From assembly GCA_019054805.1 (NCBI GenBank), contig JAHQIY010000050.1:1-64000 (forward strand): a stretch of 64,000 nt of DNA, written 5' to 3'. Under the pieces are notes generated by a model that was not told where the DNA came from, did no database searches, and was given only the letters and a program-made list of their open reading frames with translations. The translations under genes were made by a program, and so were the position numbers. The stretch's first letter is position 1. Every line of letters starts with the position of its first letter. Shown in pieces: positions 38,141 through 47,539 of this stretch. Origin of the DNA: Brachionus manjavacas. Its lineage: Eukaryota > Rotifera > Eurotatoria > Ploima > Brachionidae.

Positions 38141-38821
38141 TTACATAATTGAATTTTTAAAAGTTTTTTTAAACAAAGTAAATATCAACGTCCCAAGAAA
38201 AAAAGTTATCAACAACACTGAACAAAAAACAAAAATTACAAATATAAAATTTAAATAGCCAAAAATACCAACATCAAAGAATAAGCCTTTAAAAAATGAA
38301 TTTACAAAATGTCCATTCCATTGTCCTAAACCAGAAAAAAAATCTGTTAATGTGAGTATCAAAGCTCTATATATAGATGGACTTTTTGAACAGAAGTCAC
38401 TTGAAAAAAAATAAAAAATAAAATAATCTTTATAAGGCAAACATTTTTTATAAGCTGTTTCAAGGTCATAATAATTAACATAAACACCTTCACCAAAAAA
38501 AACTGTGAACAAAAGGACAGAAACAAAAAAAAAGTACACTACAAATAACAGTATATAAAAAATAAAAAAGGATATTAGTTTTCTGATAATACACAAAATA
38601 TCTATATGAGAAAAATTAAGTTTTTCGACGTCTTCAATTAAAAGACTCTTTATAAAAGTTCTTTTGTTGACAATCCACTGCACAGTTAACTTCTTCTCAT
38701 CAATCTTGACTATAAAGCCTTCTTGAAAAGATCCTTCAAAAATTAAATATTTGAAAAAGGAAAATATATTAAATAAAAAAATAACACACACCATTAGATC
38801 GTTTGAATCTGACTTTATCAT
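38141..38821 (-). CDS. Orphan multi-pass membrane protein
   Basis: A 226-residue ORF from a true ATG to TAA. Strongly hydrophobic segments lie at about 10-28, 82-110 and 182-218. Between the last two is a roughly 70-residue, probably extracytoplasmic loop with Cys127 and Cys144, aromatic residues and a GQWNGHF motif. A soluble stretch at 30-80 (QEGFIVKIDEKKLTVQWIVN) lies between the first two. The C-terminus is basic (KKTFKNSIM). I recognise no family; the layout suggests a small three- or four-pass membrane protein. The next gene on the strand is the FkbM-type methyltransferase about 540 bp upstream, too far apart to assume co-transcription. The F- and I-rich composition partly reflects the AT-rich genome, so the protein might be spurious, but its length and the coherent loop favour a real gene. 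Confidence 0.55.
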   Translation of the reverse strand: MIKSDSNDLMVCVIFLFNIFSFFKYLIFEGSFQEGFIVKIDEKKLTVQWIVNKRTFIKSLLIEDVEKLNFSHIDILCIIRKLISFFIFYILLFVVYFFFVSVLLFTVFFGEGVYVNYYDLETAYKKCLPYKDYFIFYFFSSDFCSKSPSIYRALILTLTDFFSGLGQWNGHFVNSFFKGLFFDVGIFGYLNFIFVIFVFCSVLLITFFLGTLIFTLFKKTFKNSIM

Positions 38822-39358
38822 TTATTTTAATCATGATTCTCAAAATTTTTTTACAATTAAATTTTTTAACCCTTTTTTTCTACAACTTTTAAAATTAAAA
38901 TATATTTAGTACAGACTAAAACTTACTTTTACGCTTTTTCTTACTTTCCTCTTCAGATTATAAATTAACATAAGGAAAGGGAAGAAGGAGACATGATAAA
39001 TTTTGTTAAGTTTATTTTGAAAAAAAATGCAATTTTCAATACCAAAATTCTTCACCAATTTTGCTGAATTTCTTGATTTAGTTTCATTTTGCCGGTAGAT
39101 CTTAAAAAGACCTCTAAAATGATATATTTTTCATTTGATTGCTATAATTGGTTCAATAAATAAATAAGGTCCAAAATTCAATGCAAATAGCGTATTGTTC
39201 TTTCAAAATATTGATAAAATTAAAGTTTAATTATTTTTTTTTCTACTGACTAATTAAGTTGAATTAGAATAAAGTTTAAAAAATAATCAAAATAATTTTT
39301 ATTTTCTAAAAAATAAAATCTTATTTTTTGACTTGAAATAAACATGTGAACATATACT
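38822..39358. other. Intergenic, nothing recognised
   Basis: AT-rich sequence between two minus-strand ORFs. A short purine-rich stretch (GGAAAGGGAAGAAGGAG near 38,974) stands out, but no gene or repeat is evident. Confidence 0.5.
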
Positions 39359-40396
39359 TCAATTTGACTTTTCATCAACTTTTTTCTTAATCCAATATAA
39401 GTCAAAGGGCCAATTGGTCCATGAATTTATGTCTAGCTTTTCATTTGCATAATAAGGCACCAGATCTTGTTGCTTAAAAAGCATAAACATATTCTCTATT
39501 TGAGGCATGTATTGTTCTTTCAAGCGTTTTATATGAAACCATTCTATAAAAACAGCCTGCAAGTCAAACATTTGCACAATGTTTGAAGCCGACTCGAAAG
39601 CAAATGGCTCAAATCCTTCAATATCAATTTTTATCACTGCTTTCTTGTAGTCACTTCCATCGTTTCTTTTTGGCACTATAGAAATCAAATCATCCATTTG
39701 TATGGTCTCAACCAAATAGATGTCGTTTTTCATATCGCTTTTGTTAAATTTTCTTTCTTTAAATTTTACCAAACCCTGTCCACCAATATCCTCAGATAGC
39801 GGAGACAGTCTCTTTATTTCGCCTTTTTTGTTGGACACAGCATTTCTAACTAGAGTTATTTTGTCTTCCAAGTGTTCAATTGTGACGGCTTTTTGGATGC
39901 GCAAGATGTTCTCATAAAACGGTTCCACCGAAATCACATGTTTGCCCATTTTGGCTGCAAATAATGAATATGAGCCGATCTGAGCACCAATGTCAAATAC
40001 AAGGACATCGGGATTCTTGTTTAATAAATCCAAAAAAATAAAAATGACATGAGGCTCCCATATTCCGTTTTCCCAAATCATTCCCGAAACCATTTTGTCT
40101 TTTTTAACATCATGGACACAAAGAGTTGTGCTTACGTAATAATGCTGCGATTTTCTGCACTTAATTGAGTCATATTTGAATTTCGAACACAACTGCTGAC
40201 TAAAATTGATGGTTGATAAACCATTTTTATTAATTTCATTAGCGAAAAAATCTGAAACCTTACTCAAATTTTTACTATTTAAATAAAAATCATTTTCTTG
40301 AAGATGCTTATTTATGGCGAAAACGCTGAATTTTCTCACCAAAATTAGAAGACCAATAGAAGAGAAAAAAAATAAAAACTTTTTAGATCCCTTCAT
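39359..40396 (-). CDS. FkbM-type methyltransferase with N-terminal membrane anchor
   Basis: A 345-residue intronless ORF from ATG to TGA. A hydrophobic segment at about 7-27 after a basic start (MKGSKK) predicts a type II anchor or signal. The class I SAM-dependent methyltransferase core follows: VFDIGAQIGSYSLFAA (133-148) is motif I, binding AdoMet; VISVEPF (154-160) supplies the acidic residue that would hold the ribose; and VIKIDIEGFEPFAF (254-267) is the hallmark FkbM motif. Near the end the protein is rich in Trp (SWTNWPFDLYW, 325-335). FkbM proteins typically O-methylate small molecules or sugars; the substrate here is unknown. The anchor suggests action in the ER/Golgi lumen. The motif I glycines are present, so it may be active. 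Confidence 0.82.
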   Translation of the reverse strand: MKGSKKFLFFFSSIGLLILVRKFSVFAINKHLQENDFYLNSKNLSKVSDFFANEINKNGLSTINFSQQLCSKFKYDSIKCRKSQHYYVSTTLCVHDVKKDKMVSGMIWENGIWEPHVIFIFLDLLNKNPDVLVFDIGAQIGSYSLFAAKMGKHVISVEPFYENILRIQKAVTIEHLEDKITLVRNAVSNKKGEIKRLSPLSEDIGGQGLVKFKERKFNKSDMKNDIYLVETIQMDDLISIVPKRNDGSDYKKAVIKIDIEGFEPFAFESASNIVQMFDLQAVFIEWFHIKRLKEQYMPQIENMFMLFKQQDLVPYYANEKLDINSWTNWPFDLYWIKKKVDEKSN

Positions 40397-41067
40397 TTAA
40401 TTTCTATTTACTAAAAATAATTTTTTTTTCAAAACGATTTAAGATTTAAGCTTTTAACTTGATGCTTGACTGAAAAATAAAGCTCAAAGATAAAAACGCA
40501 ATTAAAAAAATATTTAATAAAAATCTATTTAATAAATGCAAAGGTCCAGTCTTCATTTTTAAATGAAGTAAAAAGGAATTTTTTGATTTTAATTTTTGAC
40601 CGATTTTTGAAATAAAGCATCTAAAAAATTTGGGCAACCTTAAGTCAATGATTATGATAATGTTATATGATCCAAATCGAATTAATTAATTATTACAATA
40701 AAAACTAATATTATTCTTGAGACCATCAAAAAATAAAAAATAAATTTTCTGTTTTAAAAAAATATTATTTCATATTATGTAAAACAACAATTGACTAATT
40801 GATTGATGTATTTATTTTTTTATTGAAAAATAATTTGGATATGATTTGGATAAATCAAAAGAAGTTCTGAGTGTCTTTAGCCTTCTTATCAGCCTCCTGT
40901 TTAGAAAAAGAATAAAAATAATTAAAAATAAATACAAAATTCTGGAGGTCTTTTTTGTTCTTTGAGTGTAGAAAAATTAAACAGTAATCAAAAAGTGATC
41001 TGATTAGAAATTTGCTTAGAGCCTTGTTTAAAGTTTTTGTATAAGGGCTTTTCTTTATTTAATTTCT
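40397..41067. other. Intergenic, nothing recognised
   Basis: AT-rich spacer between the methyltransferase start and the MULE relic. A 63-codon open stretch at 40,446-40,637 starts only at TTG and has no recognisable content. Confidence 0.5.
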
Positions 41068-41790
41068 TTAATTTTTCGAAGGATATTGACTTTGGGCGAG
41101 ACTTTTTTTTAAAATTTCGTTAAAATAAGAATTGTTTTTTGATATTGAATCAAGCCAAGAAAGGTCCAAGTAGGACCGAGAGCGATTTCTTTGAGATAAA
41201 TTTTTAAATTTATCGAGTATTTGCACTGAATTCACTAGCTTTAAAAAGGTGTGTACACATAGCATAGGCCAAAAACCATCGACAGGTTCAAGTTTTACTT
41301 GCAAAACATATAATTTGAGTTGAATTTTAACCAGAATAAACAATTGTGTTATTTTCCATTTAAGTAAGCTACTGAGAATCAAATTCACCAGCTTTTATTT
41401 TAAAATTTGCGTCAGTAATTCTTATCCACTTAAACTCTGCATCTTGGCAAGAATGTAAAGTTATCAACTCTTTACAAATAATTTCGATTGTTAATCTAAT
41501 CTTCACAAGCTCTCTTTTTGTAAAAAACTTCTTTATACGGCCATTAAAGCTCTCTAAAGTATTATTTGTTGAAGCAAAGCCGGAAATTGAAACGAAAATT
41601 TTCAAGTTGTTTCATTCACTTTCAATCGACTGTTTTTTAAAATAGTCACCAAATGACTTAGGATCAGTGATATTTTCCCATCGACTAAAGACTTTGGTCT
41701 TGATTGAAAGAATATCCATTGGTTTACGTGTGCGTTGACTAAAGCATCTTTTAATTTCTTCTTTTATTATTGAATGTAGACGGTTTAAAT
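41068..41790 (-). pseudogene. MULE-type transposase remnant with SWIM zinc finger
   Basis: Reading leftward from 41,790: KEEIKRCFSQRTRKPMDILS, then WENITDPKSFGDYF, a TGA stop, then ISGFASTNNTLESFNGRIKK. The GFASTNNxLESFN block is the characteristic end of the MULE catalytic domain. A SWIM finger follows, with TCRWFLAYAMCTHLFKA near 41,243-41,290. The residue that should be the first Cys of CxC is a TGA. A TAA and frame changes between these blocks show the gene is dead. MULE transposases move Mutator-like elements by cut and paste; SWIM is their C-terminal CxCx7CxH zinc module. Only the C-terminal half is visible; upstream of 41,790 the reading is lost. Confidence 0.72.
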
Positions 41791-43195
41791 TCTTGAAATT
41801 TTATTTACTCAAAAATGTATACTAATATAAAGAAAAATATAAAGTAAATAACACTAATATAATATAAAGTTTTTATACTTGAAATTAAATATTCTTATGC
41901 TTTTAAAAGTTTTTTATGCTTTAATAAAAAAAATATGCGAGAAAAAAAAAGTCTTAAAATTTTATTCATTAAGCTATGGTTTAATTTTTTATGCTTTAAA
42001 ATTTTTTATTTGTGCGTCAAAATCCCTCGTCCTAATTTTAAGTTAATGACTGCAACAGTCTACATCAAATAAAATATATAAAAATTAAAATATTTTTTAA
42101 CAATATTAATACTGAAAATGAAATTAATTAATTAAAAAAAAAATTAGGCGAATTGAATTTTAAATCAAATTTTAAGATCAAAACGATCATTAATATTTTA
42201 AAACTTAATTAATCTAATGATTTTGATAATTTTTAAGAAATAAATACTAAACATTACTTGACATGCTATGTCTAATAATGATTCATTCATCAAATTAACA
42301 TCAAAATAAATGATCTCTAATTTATTTGACAAAAACAATCAACAATTTAAATAATTCAGGTAAAGTTAATTCAAAAATTAAAATATTAAATCTTTTATAT
42401 ACACAAATTCAAACTTAAATGATGTTACTCTACCACTTAAATAAACTATAATTTTTAAAACAGTAAATTTTTTTATTAAAATATTTAAACTTATTAAAGT
42501 TCGATCAAAAAGAACATTGTAAAATTTTTAAAATGAAAATAAACTTGACATGACATGTCAAGTTAATTGCTTTGGACAAAATTTATTTCTTCTTCTCTAT
42601 TTAAATTTATATTTTGATCTTTTGATCTTGATCTCAACTTCAATTTCGTGTTTTTTTTATTTTTTTTACGATGTTTTACCTCAAAAAATAATTTTTTACG
42701 TAATTTAGCATGAAATTTGGTAAATTTATTTCTGATGATTTAAAAAGTGAAAATAATTTTTTATTTTAATTTTTTAAGAAAATTCTATTAAAAAAGGTAA
42801 AAAATGATCTTTTTGTGTTGGTCACCTATCACCTACAAATTTTTTGGTTGCATGAGGGAATAGACTCCCTTATTGGAATTTTAGGATCCTCTCGATCAAG
42901 TTATAGAGCTTTTTAATAACTAGGATTTTGAATCTGAATCGTTTAAGTTTCCGATAGAGTTTTTTTTTAAGGACGAGAATTTTGTTTGGAACTGTTACAA
43001 TAGGTTTTTTGATTTTCTGATCGTAAACTAAAATCGACTGCAAAAATAAAATAAAAATTAGCCTATTTGCCTTTTAACTTATTTGAAGAAAGTTGTGATT
43101 ATTATCTCTATGAAAGCCAAATTCAGAACAGTACAACGAAATTGGGGGCGACTTAAATGCTAAGTTGCTAAGTTATCTATTTTTGGAGCTTAGAT
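41791..43195. other. Intergenic, no gene called
   Basis: AT-rich DNA. It holds a short perfect palindrome at 42,542-42,564 and a weak minus-strand open stretch of about 55 codons at 42,870-43,037, preceded by a splice-acceptor-like TTTTTGCAG. I do not call a gene. Confidence 0.45.
42542..42564. other. 23-bp perfect palindrome
   Basis: AACTTGACATG, one A, CATGTCAAGTT: 11-bp arms with no mismatch. A looser relative (CTTGACATGCTATGTC) lies near 42,257. It could be a dimeric factor site or chance. Confidence 0.5.
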
Positions 43196-43202
43196 TCCTT
43201 TC

Positions 43203-43360
43203 ATTAGTGTTCGGTTTGGTCAAGACAAACCGGTCCATTACACGGACGGTATTTTGCGGTCATTTGGCCGGTCAGCTAGGCGGTCTAATTTTTGTACCGC
43301 CAAAATATACGGGTGGCCAAATTACCGCCCGCTTAAAGGTTGTACGGATCCCAACACTGT
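43203..43360. mobile_element. Small MITE-like repeat related to the foldback arms
   Basis: A GC-richer segment of about 155 bp. It starts AGTGTTCGGTTTGGTC and ends GGATCCCAACACTG, a loose terminal inverted repeat of the CAGTGTTGGG kind seen in hAT-like MITEs. Bases 43,256-43,302 align over about 46 bp with the reverse complement of 44,459-44,503 inside the foldback element. No target duplication is visible. Confidence 0.4.
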
Positions 43361-43584
43361 ATGACAAGTGATTAAAGTTGAAATTGAATTTTTCGAAATT
43401 GATAATATGTAATTAAAACACTTTCATTTTAGAAAGACAGATTGCATATTAGAATTTAGCCATCTTCTTGATACTATTTCGTTTTTAGATTTCGTTTTCT
43501 TAGAATTTTTAGATTTTTTGGAAAGGAAAAATTTAGACCAAATTTATGTTAAAATAACCTCAACAATAATTGATGCAGCCTCTG

Positions 43585-43672
43585 ATTCAGTTTTTTGAAA
43601 TTCAATACAAAATGATAAAAAGAACAGAAAAAAATTCAAAAAAATTGAATAACTCTTTCTCTAAAGGTTTAA
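43585..43672 (+). repeat. Interspersed repeat copy A, left part
   Basis: This resembles 47,568-47,645 (AATACTAAAT... CTCTTTTTTCCTAAGG against AATACAAAAT... CTCTTTCTCTAAAGG). It is separated from its right part by the foldback insertion at TTAA. Confidence 0.6.
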
Positions 43673-44678
43673 ACCAGACTTGTTTTTAAGTCACAGATTT
43701 AAGTCTAAGTCACAAAAATTTAAGTCAAAGTTATGACTTACATTTAAATTTTTTTTTTCAAGTCAAAGTCATGAATTTAAATTTCCTTTTTTTTTTAAAG
43801 TCAAGTCAATGACTTAAATTTTTTTTTTAGGTAAAAGGCTAAGTCAAGCTGGTCAGCTTGACAGTCAGAAATTTGGACTGCCACACAATTTGGTTAAAAA
43901 ATCATAAAAAATAAAAATTTAAGATAATAAAAATTTAACAAATACCAACAACCCCAAACTACAAACAACTTTTAACCACTCCAAACTTCCAACAACCACT
44001 ACTATAACTACTACTATAATTTCTATAACTATCAACGTTAAACGGCCAACAACAACCACTAACAACAATACTTTTTCTACTACTTTACTACCATTATAAC
44101 TACCACTACTATAACTACTACTATTATAACTACTACTCCTCCTTTTTTACTACTTCATTTCTTCTTCTGCTATTTTACTACTACTTCTACTTTAAAGAAG
44201 TTAAGTAGTGGGAGGAATTTTAGTATTGTTGTTAGTGGTTGCTGTTGATCGTTGATTGTTGGTAGTGGTTGGCCGCTGAAGTTGGTAGTGGTTGAAAGTT
44301 GGTTGTATTATTGTTGGTAGTTGTTTGTAGTTTGGGGTTGTTGGTATTTGTTTATTTTTTTAATTAAAATATGTGTTTTTTTTATATATTAATAAACATA
44401 TTTAATTATCTTAAATTTTTATTTTTTTATGATCTTTTAACCTCTTTTTTTACAGCGTGGCAGTCCAAATTTCTGGCTGCCAAGCTGAACAGCTAAATGA
44501 CCGCCCGCCACAATGTTGACCGTATCTTTGACTGCCCGCTTTTTTTTTACCGATTTTTTTAACGGTCCAAAATTTTGACTGTCAAGCTGACCGGCTTGAC
44601 TTAGCCTTTTACCTAAAAAAAAATTTAAGTCATTGACTTGACTTGACTTAAGACCTGTGACTTAAAAACAACTCTGGT
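43673..44678. mobile_element. 1.0-kb foldback element in a TTAA site
   Basis: Nearly the whole 1,006 bp is an imperfect inverted repeat centred near 44,190. The ends are ACCAGACTTGTTTTTAAGTC and the complement of GACTTAAAAACAACTCTGGT. Further in, the arms pair through AAGTCAAGTCAATGACTT, AAGGCTAAGTCAAGC, TTTGGACTGCCAC, and a CCAACAACC-type against GGTTGTTGG-type stretch. The middle holds ACTACTATA-type simple sequence. TTAA flanks both ends (43,669-43,672 and 44,679-44,682), as expected for piggyBac-like or Kolobok-like transposition. The right arm carries an extra segment of about 125 bp (around 44,480-44,595) holding a second copy of the TCAGCTTG-TTTGGAC unit. There is no coding capacity, so it is non-autonomous. 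Confidence 0.85.
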
Positions 44679-44970
44679 TTAAACTTAGTTCTTTGATAGC
44701 AACATAGTACAACATTCAAAGTTGCATCAAATATCAAGGTTTGCTAAATTTGCAGAGTTTAGCAGAAATTAAATTTCAATATAATCGAGGGTAGTGCATT
44801 TTGCAGAAATTTTGCAAATTATTAGCAGACATTGACAGTCGATGCAACTTTGGATGTTGTCCCATGCTGCATGCACAGAATTAATTTTAAAATTTTAGAA
44901 AAAAAATTATTTAATTTTATTACGTTTAGTTCTGTTCTTATGAATTGAACTTCACAAAACCTCTGATTCT
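44679..44970 (+). repeat. Interspersed repeat copy A, right part
   Basis: It aligns with 47,645-47,905 through shared blocks such as ATCAAATnTCAAGGT, TTGnCAGTnGATnCAAC, ACAGAAnTAATTTTAAA and TTCACAAAACC. Joining left and right parts at one TTAA restores co-linearity with copy B. The family is unidentified and non-coding as far as I can see. Confidence 0.65.
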
Positions 44971-45143
44971 ATACTCTTAAATTGCGATCAAAAATAATTT
45001 TTCAAATTAACAGGATTCATTTTGACACGTCAAAAATAAGACAATATTTTAAATGTACTATATTTCTTTGTGCCAAGGCTTAATTTGAATTAATTTTTTT
45101 TTGAAGAATATTTAAAAAAAAAAAATTACTACTAATTTTTTCA

Positions 45144-45377
45144 ATGGAGGAATTAATCCATAATTTTGAAAAAAAAATTTTCCCGTCTCAAAAGAAAAAT
45201 AAAGAAAGCAGTATCTATTATCTTTTAGAAGATGGCAATGTTCATGAATATAAACAAAGTTATCAGGCTGTTTCAAGAACAGTTACTTGGCGATGCAACA
45301 ATCCAGACTTGTATCCGAGTCGTCCTGGAAAAGTAACTACAAACGGTAATCGTCAATTGAGCATTAATTTTAATTAA
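45144..45377 (+). pseudogene. FLYWCH-type zinc finger fragment (probably MULE-derived)
   Basis: A 77-codon ORF. Residues 24-72 resemble a FLYWCH module: YYLLEDGNVHEYKQSY, then TVTWRCNNPDLYPSR with the WRC core (49-51). The second Cys of the CxxxxC pair appears to be Tyr57, and the downstream His ligands are not evident, so the zinc site is probably lost. FLYWCH modules often sit at the N-terminus of MULE transposases. No catalytic domain follows; a transposon with inverted repeats begins 30 bp after the stop. The ORF may be a solitary exon or a dead fragment. Confidence 0.45.
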
Positions 45378-45406
45378 TTAAATGAATAATGAAAATATAT
45401 TAAAGT

Positions 45407-46057
45407 GTCATTTATTTTGATTAAACGTCAATTAAAAAAAGATCAAATCGTCATTTATTTACATTAATTTGTCAACATAAAAAATAGTCAATTGAATGTA
45501 TGAATCGTAAATTAAAAGTAATAGTTGTCATTTTAAGTAATTAGTTATCACATAATAAAATTAAATGTTATAAAGTAAAGAGTCATAAAAAAAAAATTTT
45601 AATCCTAAAAAAATTAAGAAAATATTTTCAATCATTTCATTACTATGCTTTTAATTCCTTTTTTGGTCGTCCTACTCCTCTTTATTTTCATAAAGGTATG
45701 CCGCAAGCTTCAGCTGGAAAGGACTCGAATAATCCTTGGCTTTAATCAACATCAATTATTTGCTTCCACATTATTAAATGGGATAACAGCGCTATTGTAG
45801 GAATTTGCTGCTAAGTCTCATTATTACCTTCTTCTCCCTCAGTTTCAATTAAAGTGTTCCTTAAGTTGTCTCGAGCTTCGATTTATTCGTCTAAAGCCTC
45901 ATGAATATCTTCATAACCCCCCGATTCCCCATAAAATTATTTATTGGGGTCGTAAGATTCGAGCTATGGTTCATTGAAATAAGTTACCATTTTGATTATG
46001 ACAATTAATACATTTAATTTACATTAATTTTATTGACGTTTAATCAAAATAAATGAC
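45407..46057. mobile_element. 0.65-kb element bounded by 26-bp perfect inverted repeats
   Basis: The left arm 45,407-45,432 (GTCATTTATTTTGATTAAAC + GTCAAT) is exactly inverted at 46,032-46,057. Related GTCATTTATTT motifs recur at 45,449 and near 46,709, so the end sequence is repeated locally. The interior minus strand (45,640-45,960) holds a decayed reading with YEDIHEALDE, IEARDNLRNTLIETEGEEG and GVGRPKKELKA separated by stops. GRPKK-type tails are common in transposase C-termini. I see no convincing target duplication. Confidence 0.55.
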
Positions 46058-46089
46058 GCTGGCCATGAATAATTTGTCAAACATTTTTT

Positions 46090-46550
46090 TTTACTATTCT
46101 AAATAGTTATCTTCTCAAATATTTAAGTTCTTATGTTATAACATTTCCAACAGCTCTCCCCTTTCTTTTGGAAATGATCTCAAGCATTTGTTACAGTTCA
46201 CTAATAAAAATCATGACTCAATATTAGCAAATATTGGTCAACTGAAGTTGGATCTTAAGCGGCAGTTCTACATTCGTGACGGCATCTCGGATTCAATAGA
46301 GCTTTGTTTGAATAACTTAAGATTTAAATCCTTTCAAAACCTTCTAAACGAACTAATCAAACCAAGGTAGATCAGTTCACTTCTTCTGGTCCAAAGGAGT
46401 TTATAACACAAATTGAATATTTTTCTTTTCTACTTTAGAATTGTACTTTTTTTTTTCTTTTTTTTTTTTTATTTTATTTTAAACTTTATTTTAATTTTTA
46501 CTTCTCCTGATGGAGGTTAATTTGAATCAAATAAATAAATAAATAAACTT
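46090..46550 (+). mobile_element. LINE-like 3' end (family with GISDSI tail ORF)
   Basis: An open reading from about 46,090 to the stop at 46,368-46,370 ends in DGISDSIELCLNNLRFKSFQ and NLLNELIKPR. A non-coding stretch rich in T follows, then a short stem (TCTCCTGATGGAGG), AATTTGAATC and a tail of AAATAAATAAATAAAT. The same order occurs at 55,600 and 57,800. Short simple-repeat tails after a stem are typical of non-LTR 3' ends, and the 5' part is missing as in truncated LINE copies. No RT motif is present in this piece, so the LINE assignment is inference. Confidence 0.5.
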
Positions 46551-46865
46551 TGTCAACTTTTTTTCTGTTATTTTTGTATCAAACATTTTGAACATGTCAA
46601 AATAAATCCTTTTTTTTGAATTTGTCACAATGAATGATTACCAGTATTTTTAAAAAAATTAAAAACAAAAATGAAGAAATCAGGAGCGAGTGTAAAAAGC
46701 TAACAAATGTCATTTATTTTGAGTCCAATAGTTCATCAGCAAGAAAATAATCTGTCTTCTTCTTAAATGCTTATCAAATCTTTAACAAAAACTATGGGTA
46801 AAAAGAATTCGATTTTGAAAACCATTATTAGCTACTGTAAAGTAGAAAAGACACTATTATTAGGC

Positions 46866-47519
46866 GGGTCTAGTCGGTTAGGTGAACTGTGGTTTTCCTA
46901 TTAAGAGAACACATCTTGTTCTCGGGTTTAGTGAACAATTAATATTTTGTTCACCAAACCTAGGATTAGGTGAATTAATTAGTATTAATAATTAAAATCA
47001 AATTTATTTTCGATACAATCAAAGTTTTTTAATAGTAAATAATATTTTAAAGTTATATTAATCAATTCAGATTAATTTTTATGAGACCTCGAAAAATGTA
47101 GTTTTAAACCCCTCTCGCCTTCAAGATAGCCTCCACAGATTTTACTTTTTGTAGGATTTTTTTGTTGCTTAAAACTTGCTCAACTTTATCGATGGTTTCT
47201 ATTCTACTAACTCTTTCTTTGAGGAATAACTGATATTCCTCAGAATCAAATATTTCTTTTTTTGAAATTTTAAATTCTATTTTTTTTTAATTTTGCTTTT
47301 TATAAATTCATTTTTTGCATCATCATTTAACAGAAATTTTTTATACATTGTGATTTATTATTTATGAAATTTTAGAATAATTTAATTATTTATTTATTAA
47401 ATTATCTATAACTTTTTACAGACAAATTTTAGATTAAGTGAACTAATTGTTCACTAAATCCGAGAACAAGATGTGTTCTCTTAATAGGAAAACCACAGTT
47501 CACCTAACCGACTAGACCC
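46866..47519. mobile_element. 654-bp TIR transposon with 8-bp target duplication
   Basis: The ends are GGGTCTAGTCGGTTAGGTGA at the left and its exact complement at the right. The inverted repeat continues about 75 bp with one or two differences. TATTAGGC flanks both sides (46,858-46,865 and 47,520-47,527). Eight-base duplications occur in hAT, P and Merlin families; the GG start fits Merlin better than hAT (usually CA), but I cannot decide. It carries one small broken ORF (next entry) and no recognisable transposase, so it is probably non-autonomous. Nearly identical ends argue for fairly recent insertion. Confidence 0.88.
47104..47348 (-). pseudogene. Small ORF inside the 654-bp element, one frameshift
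   Basis: From ATG 47,346-47,348 the minus strand reads MYKKFLLNDDAKNEFIKSKI up to an A-run near 47,283. Shifting one base lets it continue as KISKKEIFDSEEYQLFLKER and on to VKSVEAILKARGV before the stop at 47,104-47,106. It is about 80 residues, lysine- and glutamate-rich, probably helical. I recognise no domain. The frameshift lies in a run of nine A, so it could be a sequencing error rather than a mutation. Confidence 0.4.
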
Positions 47520-47539
47520 TATTAGGCAATTGGAGTTTA

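Noticed and set aside
40446-40637. 63-codon minus-strand ORF
   Set aside because: It starts only at TTG, has low-complexity residues and no family resemblance.
42870-43037. Possible minus-strand exon of ~55 codons after a TTTTTGCAG acceptor
   Set aside because: It is lysine- and isoleucine-rich with no recognisable motif, no ATG and no partner exon.
43165-43371. 68-codon plus-strand ORF
   Set aside because: It runs across a MITE-like repeat; its sequence is explained by the repeat.
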